64,000 nucleotides of DNA. Origin: Bernardetia sp. MNP-M8. Its GTDB lineage: Bacteria; Bacteroidota; Bacteroidia; Cytophagales; Bernardetiaceae. Below the pieces are notes generated by a model that worked only from the letters and a program-made list of their open reading frames with translations, searched no databases and was not told where the DNA came from. The stretch is taken from NCBI RefSeq assembly GCF_037126285.1, contig NZ_CP147012.1:62001-126000 (forward strand), read 5' to 3'. Below are positions 8,678 through 17,025 of the stretch, one piece after another. Positions within the stretch are counted from its first letter, which is position 1. Each line of letters starts with the position of its first letter. The translations under genes and the position numbers were made by a program.

Positions 8678-11600
8678 ATGATGCACTATTCAGCAGGTTA
8701 TACCAACACAACCAATCATTTTGTAATTCAGAATTTACCTTTTTTCTCTCAAAAAGTGGTTGAGGAAGAAAAGACTAAATTTGCTTTTTTATTGCGTTTT
8801 TTGCAGCGCAGTTTGGTAATGCCATTGCCTGAAGAATTGGCTGCGAGATTTAATGTACAAGACAATCAAGTAGAAAATTACATTCCTCTGCTTCCTTTAC
8901 AAATTTCAGAAAAGAATAAATACATTCCAAAATGGAAATTTGAGCAGCAGAGCAAACAAAATAGTTCTGAAAAAGCAATGCGTTTGTTTTTGCGTGAACG
9001 CTTACAAAGTTATTTACCCGAATGGGGATTTTTAGAGTTTTTGTTTTGGTCAAATGCCTCTTTATCAGATGCTTTACAGTTAGAAATTACTCAAGATAAT
9101 GTAAATCCAGAATTAAAAGATACAGTTATAAATTTTTATTTGCCAATTGCAGAACTAGCCATTTTGATTGTTGTTAGCAGTAAAGAAAGAGAAAAACAAC
9201 AAAAAATTGAACAAAAACTACGTTCGAAAGGAATTTATGTCGTCAGCTTTACAGTTGAAGAGATTGTAAACGAAACTGATTTGATTCGTGAAAAAATGGA
9301 ATGGATTCGCCACCAAGTAGAAAAACCTATTTTTTCAAATAAACTCAGAGAGTGGAACAGAACAGCAACCAATCAGCCTAGAGAAACAATTATTACCCAA
9401 GTTTGGTGGAAAGCAGCTCTTATTCGTGTCCAGATTCTGACAGCAGAAATGCTTTTTAGAGGAGTTTGGAAACTAGATGATAAAGCATGGAAAGCTGTTT
9501 TTTTGATGCGAGAAAAAGAACAAATTCCAAAAGAAATTATAGAATTAGCTATTGAAAGCATTCAAAAATTAGTTTTGCAGTTATTTCCAGAATTACCATT
9601 TGTAGCTCCTAAAGTTTCTATCACTACTGTTTTTTCTGAATTAGAATTAAAACAAAGCGACAATAGAGAAAATAATCAAGAAATACTAAAAGTAGATTTT
9701 AGTATTCTGCATCGTTGGACAGATTCTGATAAGAATAGAAATTGGATAAAAATACGAAATGAATATGCTGAAAATTATCGTTTTTCATTTCATTCTGATG
9801 AAGGAAAACCTTTATCCAAACAGTTTCCTGTTCTTTCTCACTCTTTTTTTCAATCTGATTTTCAGAATTGGAGTTTTGATGACAATAATGATTTGAAACG
9901 CTCTGAATTTTTACTCAATCATTCTTTAAACTCAGAAACAAGCCATGTTTTAAAAGCAAATTCATCTTCTTTTATTCAAATTTTGCTTGCAAAAGCTCTT
10001 AATGGTCAGTCTGTTTTGGCAAATATTCCTTTGCAGATTGACTCTAATTTCATTTTTGGTTGGCTTTCTGTTTTACAATCTTCTCCTTCACTTCTTGTCT
10101 GTGCTTCTACTGATGTTGCTTTGGATAAAATGGAAGAATTGGCTAAAAATGGAGTAGATAAAACTACGGTTTGGCATTCCGAAATGAGCAGTCAAGAAGT
10201 AAAACAAGCACAAGATTTAGTAAAAGAAAATAAAGTTTTCTTGCTAATTCTGACAGCCGATTTACTCAATACAAAGGAGTTTAAAAACTTTATAAGCAAT
10301 GAAAACAATGAAGGCTCTACTACTAAAAATCAAATAAACTGGGCATACTTCTTAGTTGATGAAATTCATCGTTTTTCAGAGTGGAGTTCTCAACATAAAG
10401 AAGAATATATTGCTTTAGAAAGTATTTATTACAATTATTTTGATGCAGCCAAAACACCTTTTGTATTTCTATCCCATTTTTTAGATCAATCTGCTTCAAA
10501 GTCTATTCAAAATACTTTCAAAGTAGAAGAAAATGATTTTTATGCTTCTGTAAATGCTTCTGAATTTTTGGAAAATAAAATATCCAATTTTGAATTTATA
10601 GAAACAGAAAATACATATTCTGCTCTTGTAAATATTCTAAAAAATATTCAAAATGAGACGAATCAAGAAAGTATAAAAAATAAAGGAATAATTTTTACTT
10701 CGGGAGTAAATGGAAGTACAGGCTCTTATCTGCTTTCCGAACGATTAGAGTTTGATTTGAAGCGAAAAGTTTATCCCTATTCTATCAAAATCCCACAAGG
10801 CTCACATGACGACAAAGAAACACATTTTATAAAACGAAATTATTTAAGAAATGCTCTCAAAACTTCTCAAGACGTACTTGTAGCTTCTACTTCTGCGCTT
10901 AACTCTGGAATTAATTTGGAGAATTTAGATTTTGTTATTCAATATGGTTTACCAAAATCTTTGACTCAACTTTTAGATATTTCGAATAGAATAAAACAGA
11001 AAAACTCAAAAACCTATATCATTTTTCAAAAAGAAAAAGATGAAAAAACACTATTAAAACTTTTTGAACCAACTACTCGCCTTTCAGATATTCGCAATAT
11101 GAATAGAGATGTAAGTTGGCTGGGTGGCGATATGTATAGGCATCTGTTGGAATGGGCTTCTAAAGTTGAGCCTGTTGAGGAAGAAGTAGAGTTTATGAAG
11201 CAGTTTTATGATAAATATTGTTTAATAACAGATACAAAAAACGATGCAGAAGAACAAAAAGATAAGATTATCAAGATTTCAGAAGTAGAAATTTCAGATT
11301 TAGATTTTAGACTTTTTTCGCAGAAAGTAGATAGAAAACTGACTGTAGAAAGGACAATTATTCGTTTTCATCAAATGGGAATTTTATCTAATTGGGAATA
11401 TTCGACACATATTTCGAATACAAAATTCAAGATTTGGGTACAAGCACATAATCAAAATACAGTTAGAAAATATATTTTCGATATTATTCAAACTCATCAA
11501 TCTGATTTTGAAATTCATAAAGATGAAAAATATGCAGGTATTTTCTCAAGAAAAAATTATTCTATTTTAGAAAAATACTGTTTCTTGTTTCTACAATGGA

Positions 11601-12319
11601 TTCACGAAAATAGTATTTACCATCTCAAAAACAATTTAAAGGAACTCTATCACTACGCTAAAAGCCAAGTAGAAAAAAATCAACCTATTACTTCTGTTTT
11701 TGTAGATCCTTTTCTTCATCCTTCTTCTATCAATAGGCTACTTTATTTTATTGAAAAAGAAAATAATTTAATTCAAGAGAATAAAATATACTTATTATCC
11801 AATCAAGAAATAGATTGGATTTTTGAAGAACTTAAAAAGATGAATCAAGATGAAGATGAGAATAAACAAATTAGCTTATTTTTTATAGAAAAATGGCGAA
11901 AAAGAGTAAACCAAAATACGCATCAAAAAGTAAATCAGCATACCGTTTTAGATTTTTATAAAGCCATTTTAGAGCTTTCTTTAGGAATAAAACCAAATAA
12001 TAATAAAGGGTATTTTGATATAGAAAATGCTCCCAAAACGTTATTTGGTTCAGTTGAAAAGATAATAAAAAGTACAATCAATACTAACAACATTGATTAT
12101 TTTATAGAAAAATATGTATCTTTTGGCATTGATTTTTCAGAAGAAGCAAAAGCATATATCTCAGAAAGTATTTTGATGAGTGAAAGTAATTTAGAAAATA
12201 AGCAGTTACGAGCTACTCAAATTTACTCGTATTTAAAAGATATGCATAGTCTTACTGTCTTGCTTCAATTAGAAGTAGAAAAAATGAAAACAATTCATCT
12301 TGAAGTACAAGGAGTTTAA
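8678..12319 (+). CDS. RecQ-like helicase-related protein with eroded catalytic motifs
   Basis: 1213 residues, presumably cytosolic. The central part (about 430-800) follows the SF2/RecQ layout. There is a Walker B-like VDEIHRFSEW (about D561; RecQ has DEAHCISQW), and near 740-770 a segment NSGINLENLDFVIQYGLPKS that mirrors motif V (GIDKPNVRFVIHYDLPKS). But the Walker A position (about 445-455) reads ANIPLQIDSN with no GKS/T, the TATA-type motif III is absent, and the motif VI Arg finger is replaced by SNRIKQKN. An upstream segment (about 148-200) with INFYLPIAELAI and RSKGIYVVSFTVEEI resembles the core of DUF559/Vsr-type PDDEXK nucleases, also without its Asp and Glu-x-Lys. The frame is intact over 3.6 kb, so this looks like a maintained pseudo-enzyme rather than a decaying gene. 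The C-terminal 400 residues are unrecognised. Confidence 0.7.
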   Translation: MMHYSAGYTNTTNHFVIQNLPFFSQKVVEEEKTKFAFLLRFLQRSLVMPLPEELAARFNVQDNQVENYIPLLPLQISEKNKYIPKWKFEQQSKQNSSEKAMRLFLRERLQSYLPEWGFLEFLFWSNASLSDALQLEITQDNVNPELKDTVINFYLPIAELAILIVVSSKEREKQQKIEQKLRSKGIYVVSFTVEEIVNETDLIREKMEWIRHQVEKPIFSNKLREWNRTATNQPRETIITQVWWKAALIRVQILTAEMLFRGVWKLDDKAWKAVFLMREKEQIPKEIIELAIESIQKLVLQLFPELPFVAPKVSITTVFSELELKQSDNRENNQEILKVDFSILHRWTDSDKNRNWIKIRNEYAENYRFSFHSDEGKPLSKQFPVLSHSFFQSDFQNWSFDDNNDLKRSEFLLNHSLNSETSHVLKANSSSFIQILLAKALNGQSVLANIPLQIDSNFIFGWLSVLQSSPSLLVCASTDVALDKMEELAKNGVDKTTVWHSEMSSQEVKQAQDLVKENKVFLLILTADLLNTKEFKNFISNENNEGSTTKNQINWAYFLVDEIHRFSEWSSQHKEEYIALESIYYNYFDAAKTPFVFLSHFLDQSASKSIQNTFKVEENDFYASVNASEFLENKISNFEFIETENTYSALVNILKNIQNETNQESIKNKGIIFTSGVNGSTGSYLLSERLEFDLKRKVYPYSIKIPQGSHDDKETHFIKRNYLRNALKTSQDVLVASTSALNSGINLENLDFVIQYGLPKSLTQLLDISNRIKQKNSKTYIIFQKEKDEKTLLKLFEPTTRLSDIRNMNRDVSWLGGDMYRHLLEWASKVEPVEEEVEFMKQFYDKYCLITDTKNDAEEQKDKIIKISEVEISDLDFRLFSQKVDRKLTVERTIIRFHQMGILSNWEYSTHISNTKFKIWVQAHNQNTVRKYIFDIIQTHQSDFEIHKDEKYAGIFSRKNYSILEKYCFLFLQWIHENSIYHLKNNLKELYHYAKSQVEKNQPITSVFVDPFLHPSSINRLLYFIEKENNLIQENKIYLLSNQEIDWIFEELKKMNQDEDENKQISLFFIEKWRKRVNQNTHQKVNQHTVLDFYKAILELSLGIKPNNNKGYFDIENAPKTLFGSVEKIIKSTINTNNIDYFIEKYVSFGIDFSEEAKAYISESILMSESNLENKQLRATQIYSYLKDMHSLTVLLQLEVEKMKTIHLEVQGV

Positions 12320-12352
12320 GTTCATTATCTGCTAACAAATTATTGACTTATT

Positions 12353-12772
12353 ATGGAAACTACCAAAAAACCGTACGCTATTTTTGATTATTCAGAATTT
12401 CCTTTAGTTCATATAAAATTAACTGATACTGAAATTACAGACCAAAACTTTCAAGATTATGTAGATGAAGTAGGCAAAATTTATGAAAAGGGACGTTATG
12501 CAATCCTTTTAGATGCAACAGACACAAAATATGTAGGAGCAAAACATCGTATTATGCAAGGAAATGCTCTAAAATTAAATAAAAATAATGTTGCTCAATT
12601 TTCTATCGGAATGGCAATTATTGCTCCCTCGGTATTACAGAGAATGCTTTTGGAAGCTGTCTTTATAATAAAACCTTATCCAAGCGAAGTAAAAGTTTGT
12701 AAAACGAAAGAAGAAGCTACTGAATGGATAAATGAACTTTTAGAAAATGAGAATATAGAAATAGAAAAATAA
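12353..12772 (+). CDS. SpoIIAA/STAS-like protein, tandem copy 1
   Basis: 139 residues, soluble, no signal peptide. The layout is that of small SpoIIAA-like (STAS/SEC14-type) proteins: an N-terminal strand pair (YAIFDYSEFPLVHIKL), an acidic helix, a central strand AILLDATDTK, the conserved AKHRIMQG, a hydrophobic strand IGMAIIAPSVLQR, and a C-terminal FxKPYPxxVKV strand with a helix KTKEEATEWINELL. It starts 33 bases after the RecQ-like gene and is followed 3 bases later by a paralogue, so all are probably one operon. Proteins of this fold often bind partners or small ligands; the role here is unknown. Confidence 0.65.
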   Translation: METTKKPYAIFDYSEFPLVHIKLTDTEITDQNFQDYVDEVGKIYEKGRYAILLDATDTKYVGAKHRIMQGNALKLNKNNVAQFSIGMAIIAPSVLQRMLLEAVFIIKPYPSEVKVCKTKEEATEWINELLENENIEIEK

Positions 12773-12775
12773 AAA

Positions 12776-13186
12776 ATGGAAAACCAGTCTTTAGCAACGT
12801 TTGAATTTGAGAAACCTATCATCTATGTGACTTTTACAGAAAATACTGCCACAGATGAAAATTTTGAAGAATATACTCTACAATCTCACAAAGCGTTTGA
12901 ATGGGAACGCTATGCACTCGTATACGATATTTCAAAAATGCAGTATTTGGCAGCCAAGTATCGTATTATGCAAGGAAAAGATTTAGAAAATACCAAAGAC
13001 AAAATAGCTAAACAATCTATTGGACTTGCATTGATAGCTCCTTCTTTTCTTCAACGAACAATTGTACAAGCTATTTTTTTGGTAAAACCTTATCCAAGTA
13101 AAGTAAAAGTTTGTAAAACCAAAGAAGAAGCTACTGAATGGATAAATGAACTTTTAGAAAATGAGAATATAGAAATAGAAAAATAA
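12776..13186 (+). CDS. SpoIIAA/STAS-like protein, tandem copy 2
   Basis: 136 residues, starting 3 bases after copy 1 ends. The N-terminal half differs clearly from copy 1 (LATFEFEKPIIYVTF, WERYALVYDISKMQY). The last 29 residues, from VKVCKTKEEA to the stop, are identical, and the DNA is identical there except for about one base. This points to a very recent duplication or gene conversion of the 3' end. It shares AAKYRIMQGK with copies 3 and 4. Function unknown. Confidence 0.65.
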   Translation: MENQSLATFEFEKPIIYVTFTENTATDENFEEYTLQSHKAFEWERYALVYDISKMQYLAAKYRIMQGKDLENTKDKIAKQSIGLALIAPSFLQRTIVQAIFLVKPYPSKVKVCKTKEEATEWINELLENENIEIEK

Positions 13187-13189
13187 AAA

Positions 13190-13606
13190 ATGGAAAATCA
13201 ACCCTATGCAGTTTTCGATTACTCAGAACTTCCTCTTGTGCAAGGAAAAATGACAGGGGCAGAGGCTAATGATGCAAATTTTGCAGCTTACCTAGAAGAA
13301 ATAAATTCTATTTCTATGAAAGCTGAACGTTATATTTCTATTTTGGATATGACAAAAGCATCTTACTTGGCTGCCAAATATAGAATTATGCAAGGAAAAT
13401 ATTTGGAAGAAAATAATGAACGCATTCAAAAACAAGCGATTGCTATCATTTTTATTGCTCCTTCTTTTTTGCATAGAACGTTACTAAAAGGTGTTTTTTT
13501 TATAAAACCTTATCCTAGTCCTGTTTTTATTGTGAGTAGTAAAGAAGAAGCACAAAAAAAAGCACAAGAGTTGTTGGAAGAAGAACAAACCAAACTAAAT
13601 ATCTAA
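13190..13606 (+). CDS. SpoIIAA/STAS-like protein, tandem copy 3
   Basis: 138 residues, starting 3 bases after copy 2. It has ENQPYAVFDYSELPLV at the start, YLAAKYRIMQGKYLEENN in the centre, and KPYPSPVFIVSSKEEA near the end. It is close to copy 4 throughout the central block, where long stretches of DNA are the same, and more distant from copies 1 and 2. It has a distinct second strand (QGKMTGAEANDANF) and an unusually Gln/Lys/Glu-rich final helix. A minus-strand ORF inside (13292-13474) is a shadow. Confidence 0.65.
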   Translation: MENQPYAVFDYSELPLVQGKMTGAEANDANFAAYLEEINSISMKAERYISILDMTKASYLAAKYRIMQGKYLEENNERIQKQAIAIIFIAPSFLHRTLLKGVFFIKPYPSPVFIVSSKEEAQKKAQELLEEEQTKLNI

Positions 13607-13607
13607 A

Positions 13608-14015
13608 ATGGAAAATCAACCTTATGCAGTTTTCGATTACTCAAAACTTCCTCTTATAGAAATTGAGTTTACAGGAGAAAAAGCAACTGATGAAAATTTT
13701 AATGCGTATTTAAAAGAAACGGCTGATATTCCATCAAAAACAGAGCGTTATATTTCTATTATGGATACTTCAAAAGCCTCTTATTTAGCAGCTAAATATA
13801 GAATTTTGCAAGGAAAATATTTGGAAGAAAATAATGAACGCATTCAAAAACAAGCGATTGCCATCATTTTTATTGCTCCTTCTTTTTTACATAGAACAGT
13901 ATTAAAAGCTATTTTTATTGTTAAATCCTATCCTAGTCCTGTTTTTATTGTGAGCAGTAAAGAAGAAGCAAACCAAAAAGCACAAGAGCTGTTGGAACAA
14001 GAAAATACAAAATGA
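13608..14015 (+). CDS. SpoIIAA/STAS-like protein, tandem copy 4
   Basis: 135 residues, separated from copy 3 by a single base. The start (MENQPYAVFDYSKLPLIEIEF) and the block LAAKYRILQGKYLEENNERI repeat copy 3 almost exactly. Differences cluster in the loop after the first strands (GEKATDENFNAYLKETADI). The pairs 1/2 and 3/4 thus look like two duplication rounds. The Crp-type regulator gene begins 11 bases downstream and may be the last gene of the same transcript. Confidence 0.65.
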   Translation: MENQPYAVFDYSKLPLIEIEFTGEKATDENFNAYLKETADIPSKTERYISIMDTSKASYLAAKYRILQGKYLEENNERIQKQAIAIIFIAPSFLHRTVLKAIFIVKSYPSPVFIVSSKEEANQKAQELLEQENTK

Positions 14016-14026
14016 GTAGATAAGTT

Positions 14027-14602
14027 ATGAATCAGTTTAGAGAAGTAAGTACCTTTTTCAAAAAACAATATCCTCTCAATAAACATGGATTAGAGGAACT
14101 CTTTTCCCTATTCGAACTTAAAAAAATTGACAAAAACACTATTCTTCTTAAAGAAAATGATTTTGAAAAAGAACTTCGTTTTTTAAATAAAGGAATAATT
14201 AGGGAATATTATTCAACATCAGAAAGGGAAATCAATATAAATTTTTATACTCAACCTCAATTTATTACAGATTTGTCAGCATTTAATGGTGGAATAGCTA
14301 CCAAAAAAAATCAACAAAGTCTTACCAAAGCAGAAGTATTAAGCATTGATAAAATAAAGTTTGAGCAATTATTGGAAAAATATCAATGTGGAAAAACTAT
14401 TATAGAATCTTCTTTTCAAAAGCTATTAAAACACAAAGAACTTTTAGAATATAATAGAATTACCAAAACGCCTGAAGAACTCTATCAAGAATTATTTATC
14501 TACAAAAAACATTGGTTAGAACTTATACCTCAATATCACATCGCTTCTTTTTTGAATATTAGTCCTGAAACATTAAGTCGAATTCGAAAACGCATTTCTT
14601 GA
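14027..14602 (+). CDS. Crp/Fnr-family transcription regulator
   Basis: 191 residues. The N-terminal two thirds have the cyclic-nucleotide-binding fold pattern of Bacteroidota Crp-like regulators: KNTILLKENDFEKELRFLNKGIIREYY, then an effector loop and a long dimer helix. The C-terminus has a helix-turn-helix (YHIASFLNISPETLSRIRKR) that would contact DNA. The residues that bind cAMP in E. coli CRP are not evident, so the ligand is unknown. It follows the STAS-like genes and precedes the MBL-fold gene by 82 bases, so either could be its target. Confidence 0.85.
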   Translation: MNQFREVSTFFKKQYPLNKHGLEELFSLFELKKIDKNTILLKENDFEKELRFLNKGIIREYYSTSEREININFYTQPQFITDLSAFNGGIATKKNQQSLTKAEVLSIDKIKFEQLLEKYQCGKTIIESSFQKLLKHKELLEYNRITKTPEELYQELFIYKKHWLELIPQYHIASFLNISPETLSRIRKRIS

Positions 14603-14684
14603 CTTGAATCAACTAATTTTGTTTTTCAAAGGATTTACTTTGTAGCTTTCAAATCTTCACTTCAAATTTTTAGATTTAGTTTTT

Positions 14685-15452
14685 ATGCTTCAAATTCATC
14701 ATCTCCGAAATGCAACGCTAGTTATTGAAACCGAAAAAGATGTAATCCTTGTCGAACCTATGTTAGGGAAAAAAGGAACATTACCTACTTTCACATTTTT
14801 TCGTTTTAAGGCTCAAAAAAATCCTATTGTAGAATTACCAGATAACTCTCAAGCAATTTTAAATAAAGTCACTCATTGTTTGATTACTCACGCACACCCA
14901 GACCACCTAGATACAGCAGCAGAACGATTTTTGATTAAAAATAATATTCCTGTTACATGCAGCATTAAAGACGAAAAATTATTCAAAAAGAAAGGTTTAG
15001 ATGTCGTTCAAACCATAGATTATTGGAAAAAAAGTAACTTTCTAGGAGGAACAATAGAAGGAATTCCAGCCAAACACGGCTATGGATTTATCTCAAAACC
15101 AATGGGAAATGTAATGGGATTTTATATTGAATTGCCCAATCAAAAATCAATTTATTTAAGTTCGGATACCATTTATACACCTTCTGTCGATAAAGTTTTG
15201 AAGGAATATAAACCTGCTATAAGTGTCATCGCTTGTGGTAGCGCACAACTTGATATTTTTCAGCCTTTACTTATGAAAATGAAAGATATTGTAAAGTTTG
15301 TCCAAAACTCTGATGGAATAGTGATTGCAAATCATTTGGAAGCCGTAAATCATTGTCCTACCACACGAATAGGATTACAAAAAGAACTAGAAAAAAATGG
15401 TTTATCTTATAAAGTTCATATTCCAAATGATGGAGATGTGATTATTCTTTAA
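14685..15452 (+). CDS. MBL-fold metal-dependent hydrolase (UlaG-like)
   Basis: 255 residues, no signal peptide. The zinc-binding signature HAHPDHLD (about residues 69-76) defines the metallo-beta-lactamase fold. The early HLRNATLVIETEKDVILVEP strand pair and the late NHLEAVNHCP and HIPNDGDVIIL strands fit the UlaG/RomA-like branch of soluble hydrolases. The substrate is unknown. The Crp-type regulator directly upstream is a plausible controller, an arrangement often seen for such hydrolases in Bacteroidota. A strong bidirectional hairpin follows at 15465-15493. Confidence 0.85.
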   Translation: MLQIHHLRNATLVIETEKDVILVEPMLGKKGTLPTFTFFRFKAQKNPIVELPDNSQAILNKVTHCLITHAHPDHLDTAAERFLIKNNIPVTCSIKDEKLFKKKGLDVVQTIDYWKKSNFLGGTIEGIPAKHGYGFISKPMGNVMGFYIELPNQKSIYLSSDTIYTPSVDKVLKEYKPAISVIACGSAQLDIFQPLLMKMKDIVKFVQNSDGIVIANHLEAVNHCPTTRIGLQKELEKNGLSYKVHIPNDGDVIIL

Positions 15453-15464
15453 ATAACTTACTAT

Positions 15465-15493
15465 CGAACGGTTCGCTTTGAGCGAACTGTTCG
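15465..15493. terminator. Bidirectional hairpin terminator
   Basis: 13-bp arms (cgaacggttcgct / agcgaactgttcg, one mismatch) with a 3-base loop, placed between the convergent MBL-fold gene and the small secreted protein gene. The position suggests it ends both transcripts. The flanking T runs are weak. Confidence 0.7.
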
Positions 15494-15504
15494 GTTAAAT
15501 ACAC

Positions 15505-15918
15505 TTATTTCTTTTTCTTGACTTGGGTCAATTGAACATAACTACCCGTTGAAACAGGTAAATAATTAAATTCAACCATTTTGTTATCCAAAAATAGTTT
15601 TAGTGTTCTATTGTCCTTATTGTGTTCATAGTTACATTCAAAAATTATTTTTCTTTCTTTTGTAGCAGCGTTATACGATTTAATTTTCAATTTTTCCCCA
15701 AAAGACCAAAGTGTTGTATTTTGTTGAATTAAATCTATTTCTATCTCTACCAGACGCAATCCAAGAAATTTAGATTCAAGAATGTCTGACTGAGAATTAA
15801 TGACTGATGATAGCCAAACAGTTTCATTTAATTCATCAAAATATAGTCCTTTTGGAGTTTGGGCAAAGGTCGAAAAAGACCATATACTTATTGCTAATGC
15901 TAAGATTATTTTTTTCAT
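15505..15918 (-). CDS. Secreted hypothetical protein
   Basis: 137 residues with a Sec signal peptide (MKKIILALAISIWSFSTFAQ). The mature protein begins TPKGLYFDELNETVWLSS and is rich in short strands, with KIKSYNAATKERKIIFECNYEHN in the second half and a lysine-rich end. The composition suggests a small lipocalin-like or beta-sandwich protein, but no family was recognised. It is convergent with the MBL-fold gene and lies downstream of the TPR fragment on the same strand. Confidence 0.6.
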   Translation of the reverse strand: MKKIILALAISIWSFSTFAQTPKGLYFDELNETVWLSSVINSQSDILESKFLGLRLVEIEIDLIQQNTTLWSFGEKLKIKSYNAATKERKIIFECNYEHNKDNRTLKLFLDNKMVEFNYLPVSTGSYVQLTQVKKKK

Positions 15919-15970
15919 AACTCATAGAAATATATCCAAAATCTAAATTCATTTTAAAACTACTAAATAG

Positions 15971-16237
15971 TTATTTTTTGGCTTTTAATTCATCTAACCT
16001 TTTCAAACTAGCTGATGTGTTTTGATAATGTGGGTGAGTTTCTCCTACTGTTTCCTTTATCATTGCTAAAGCTTTTTCATAATATATTTTTGCTTCTGCA
16101 TATTTTTCTTGCGCTTCATACAATGCTCCCAAATTGTTTAAAACAATCGCAGCTTCTATATTTTTTTCATAATTAAATAGAGTGTGTAAATGGTTTACCT
16201 TCTGTTCGTATGGGAGACTAAGAACAGAAGGGGGCAA
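15971..16237 (-). CDS. Short TPR protein, possibly a gene fragment
   Basis: 88 residues. Residues 27-70 form one clear kinesin-light-chain-type tetratricopeptide repeat (AIVLNNLGALYEAQEKYAEAKIYYEKALAM) followed by the start of another (GETHPHYQNTSASLKRL). The predicted start is a TTG 13 bases after the upstream gene and the N-terminus is short and unstructured. Family members usually carry many repeats and a signal peptide, so this may be the remnant of a larger TPR protein. A genuine small scaffold protein is also possible. Confidence 0.5.
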   Translation of the reverse strand: MPPSVLSLPYEQKVNHLHTLFNYEKNIEAAIVLNNLGALYEAQEKYAEAKIYYEKALAMIKETVGETHPHYQNTSASLKRLDELKAKK

Positions 16238-16250
16238 TAGCCACAGAAAT

Positions 16251-16751
16251 TTATTTTTTGTATTCCTTTCTCCTTTCCCATTGGTCTTTTATTTCGTACA
16301 TCTTTATCAAATAAGGAACAAGAACAAACAATTCAAGACGAAATGTAAAACCCTTATTTATAACTAATGGAACAGCTATTACAAGAATACAAATTACGAT
16401 ACCAAGTATTGCATCCATCATAGCTGAGGTAACAGCCCATTTTTTCTCTGTCCACAGCCCAAAAGCAACAACTCCTTTAGATAAAAAAAGTAATGTAAGC
16501 ACAACTCCTGTTACTGTAAACGTATCAAATGATTCTAGTCCGTACATAGCAAAACTAAAAGTAAGACCAAAAATCCCTGCAATAAGATATAAAGGAGAAA
16601 GACAACCGAAAATCATAAATATCCAAATAAATATTTTTATCCAAACAGGAAGTAAAGCTCTTCTTCGTCTTATTTTATTTCCCTCTCCCAAAACTTTTTC
16701 TTCTTCTTCTAGAGAAGACTTAAAATCAGAATCTAGTATATTTTCGTTCAT
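16251..16751 (-). CDS. Four-helix membrane protein, unknown
   Basis: 166 residues. An acidic N-terminus (about 25 residues) and a basic patch (KIRRRRALL) precede four hydrophobic segments, near 35-60, 70-95, 100-120 and 115-145. The C-terminus is highly charged (DQWERRKEYKK) and probably cytosolic. It resembles small DUF-type inner-membrane proteins with a WTEKKWA turn between helices. It lies just upstream of the TPR fragment on the same strand. No function can be given. Confidence 0.6.
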   Translation of the reverse strand: MNENILDSDFKSSLEEEEKVLGEGNKIRRRRALLPVWIKIFIWIFMIFGCLSPLYLIAGIFGLTFSFAMYGLESFDTFTVTGVVLTLLFLSKGVVAFGLWTEKKWAVTSAMMDAILGIVICILVIAVPLVINKGFTFRLELFVLVPYLIKMYEIKDQWERRKEYKK

Positions 16752-17025
16752 ATTGGTTAAAGTTGTTTATAAAAAATTCTAAAAAAGTATTATTTTTAAA
16801 AAGAATAAGTTTCTGCTGTTGCTCGTAAAACACAATGACTCTCGCCCATTTTTAACGAGTAAGCAATATGTATTCGACATCTTGCTGTGTATTTGTATTT
16901 CGCTGTTTTAAAACATCAATCACAAAGCTAATAAATCAGCAAGAAAAAATATAAAATTATCCCTACATAGGCTTTTTTTCAAATTTTATACACTCCCTAA
17001 TACAAAAATCAAAAACCGATTTTAT

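Noticed and set aside
16752-17025. Structured RNA between the four-helix protein and the TonB receptor
   Set aside because: Only a weak ctcgtaaaa/ttttaacgag pairing was seen, not enough to support a call.
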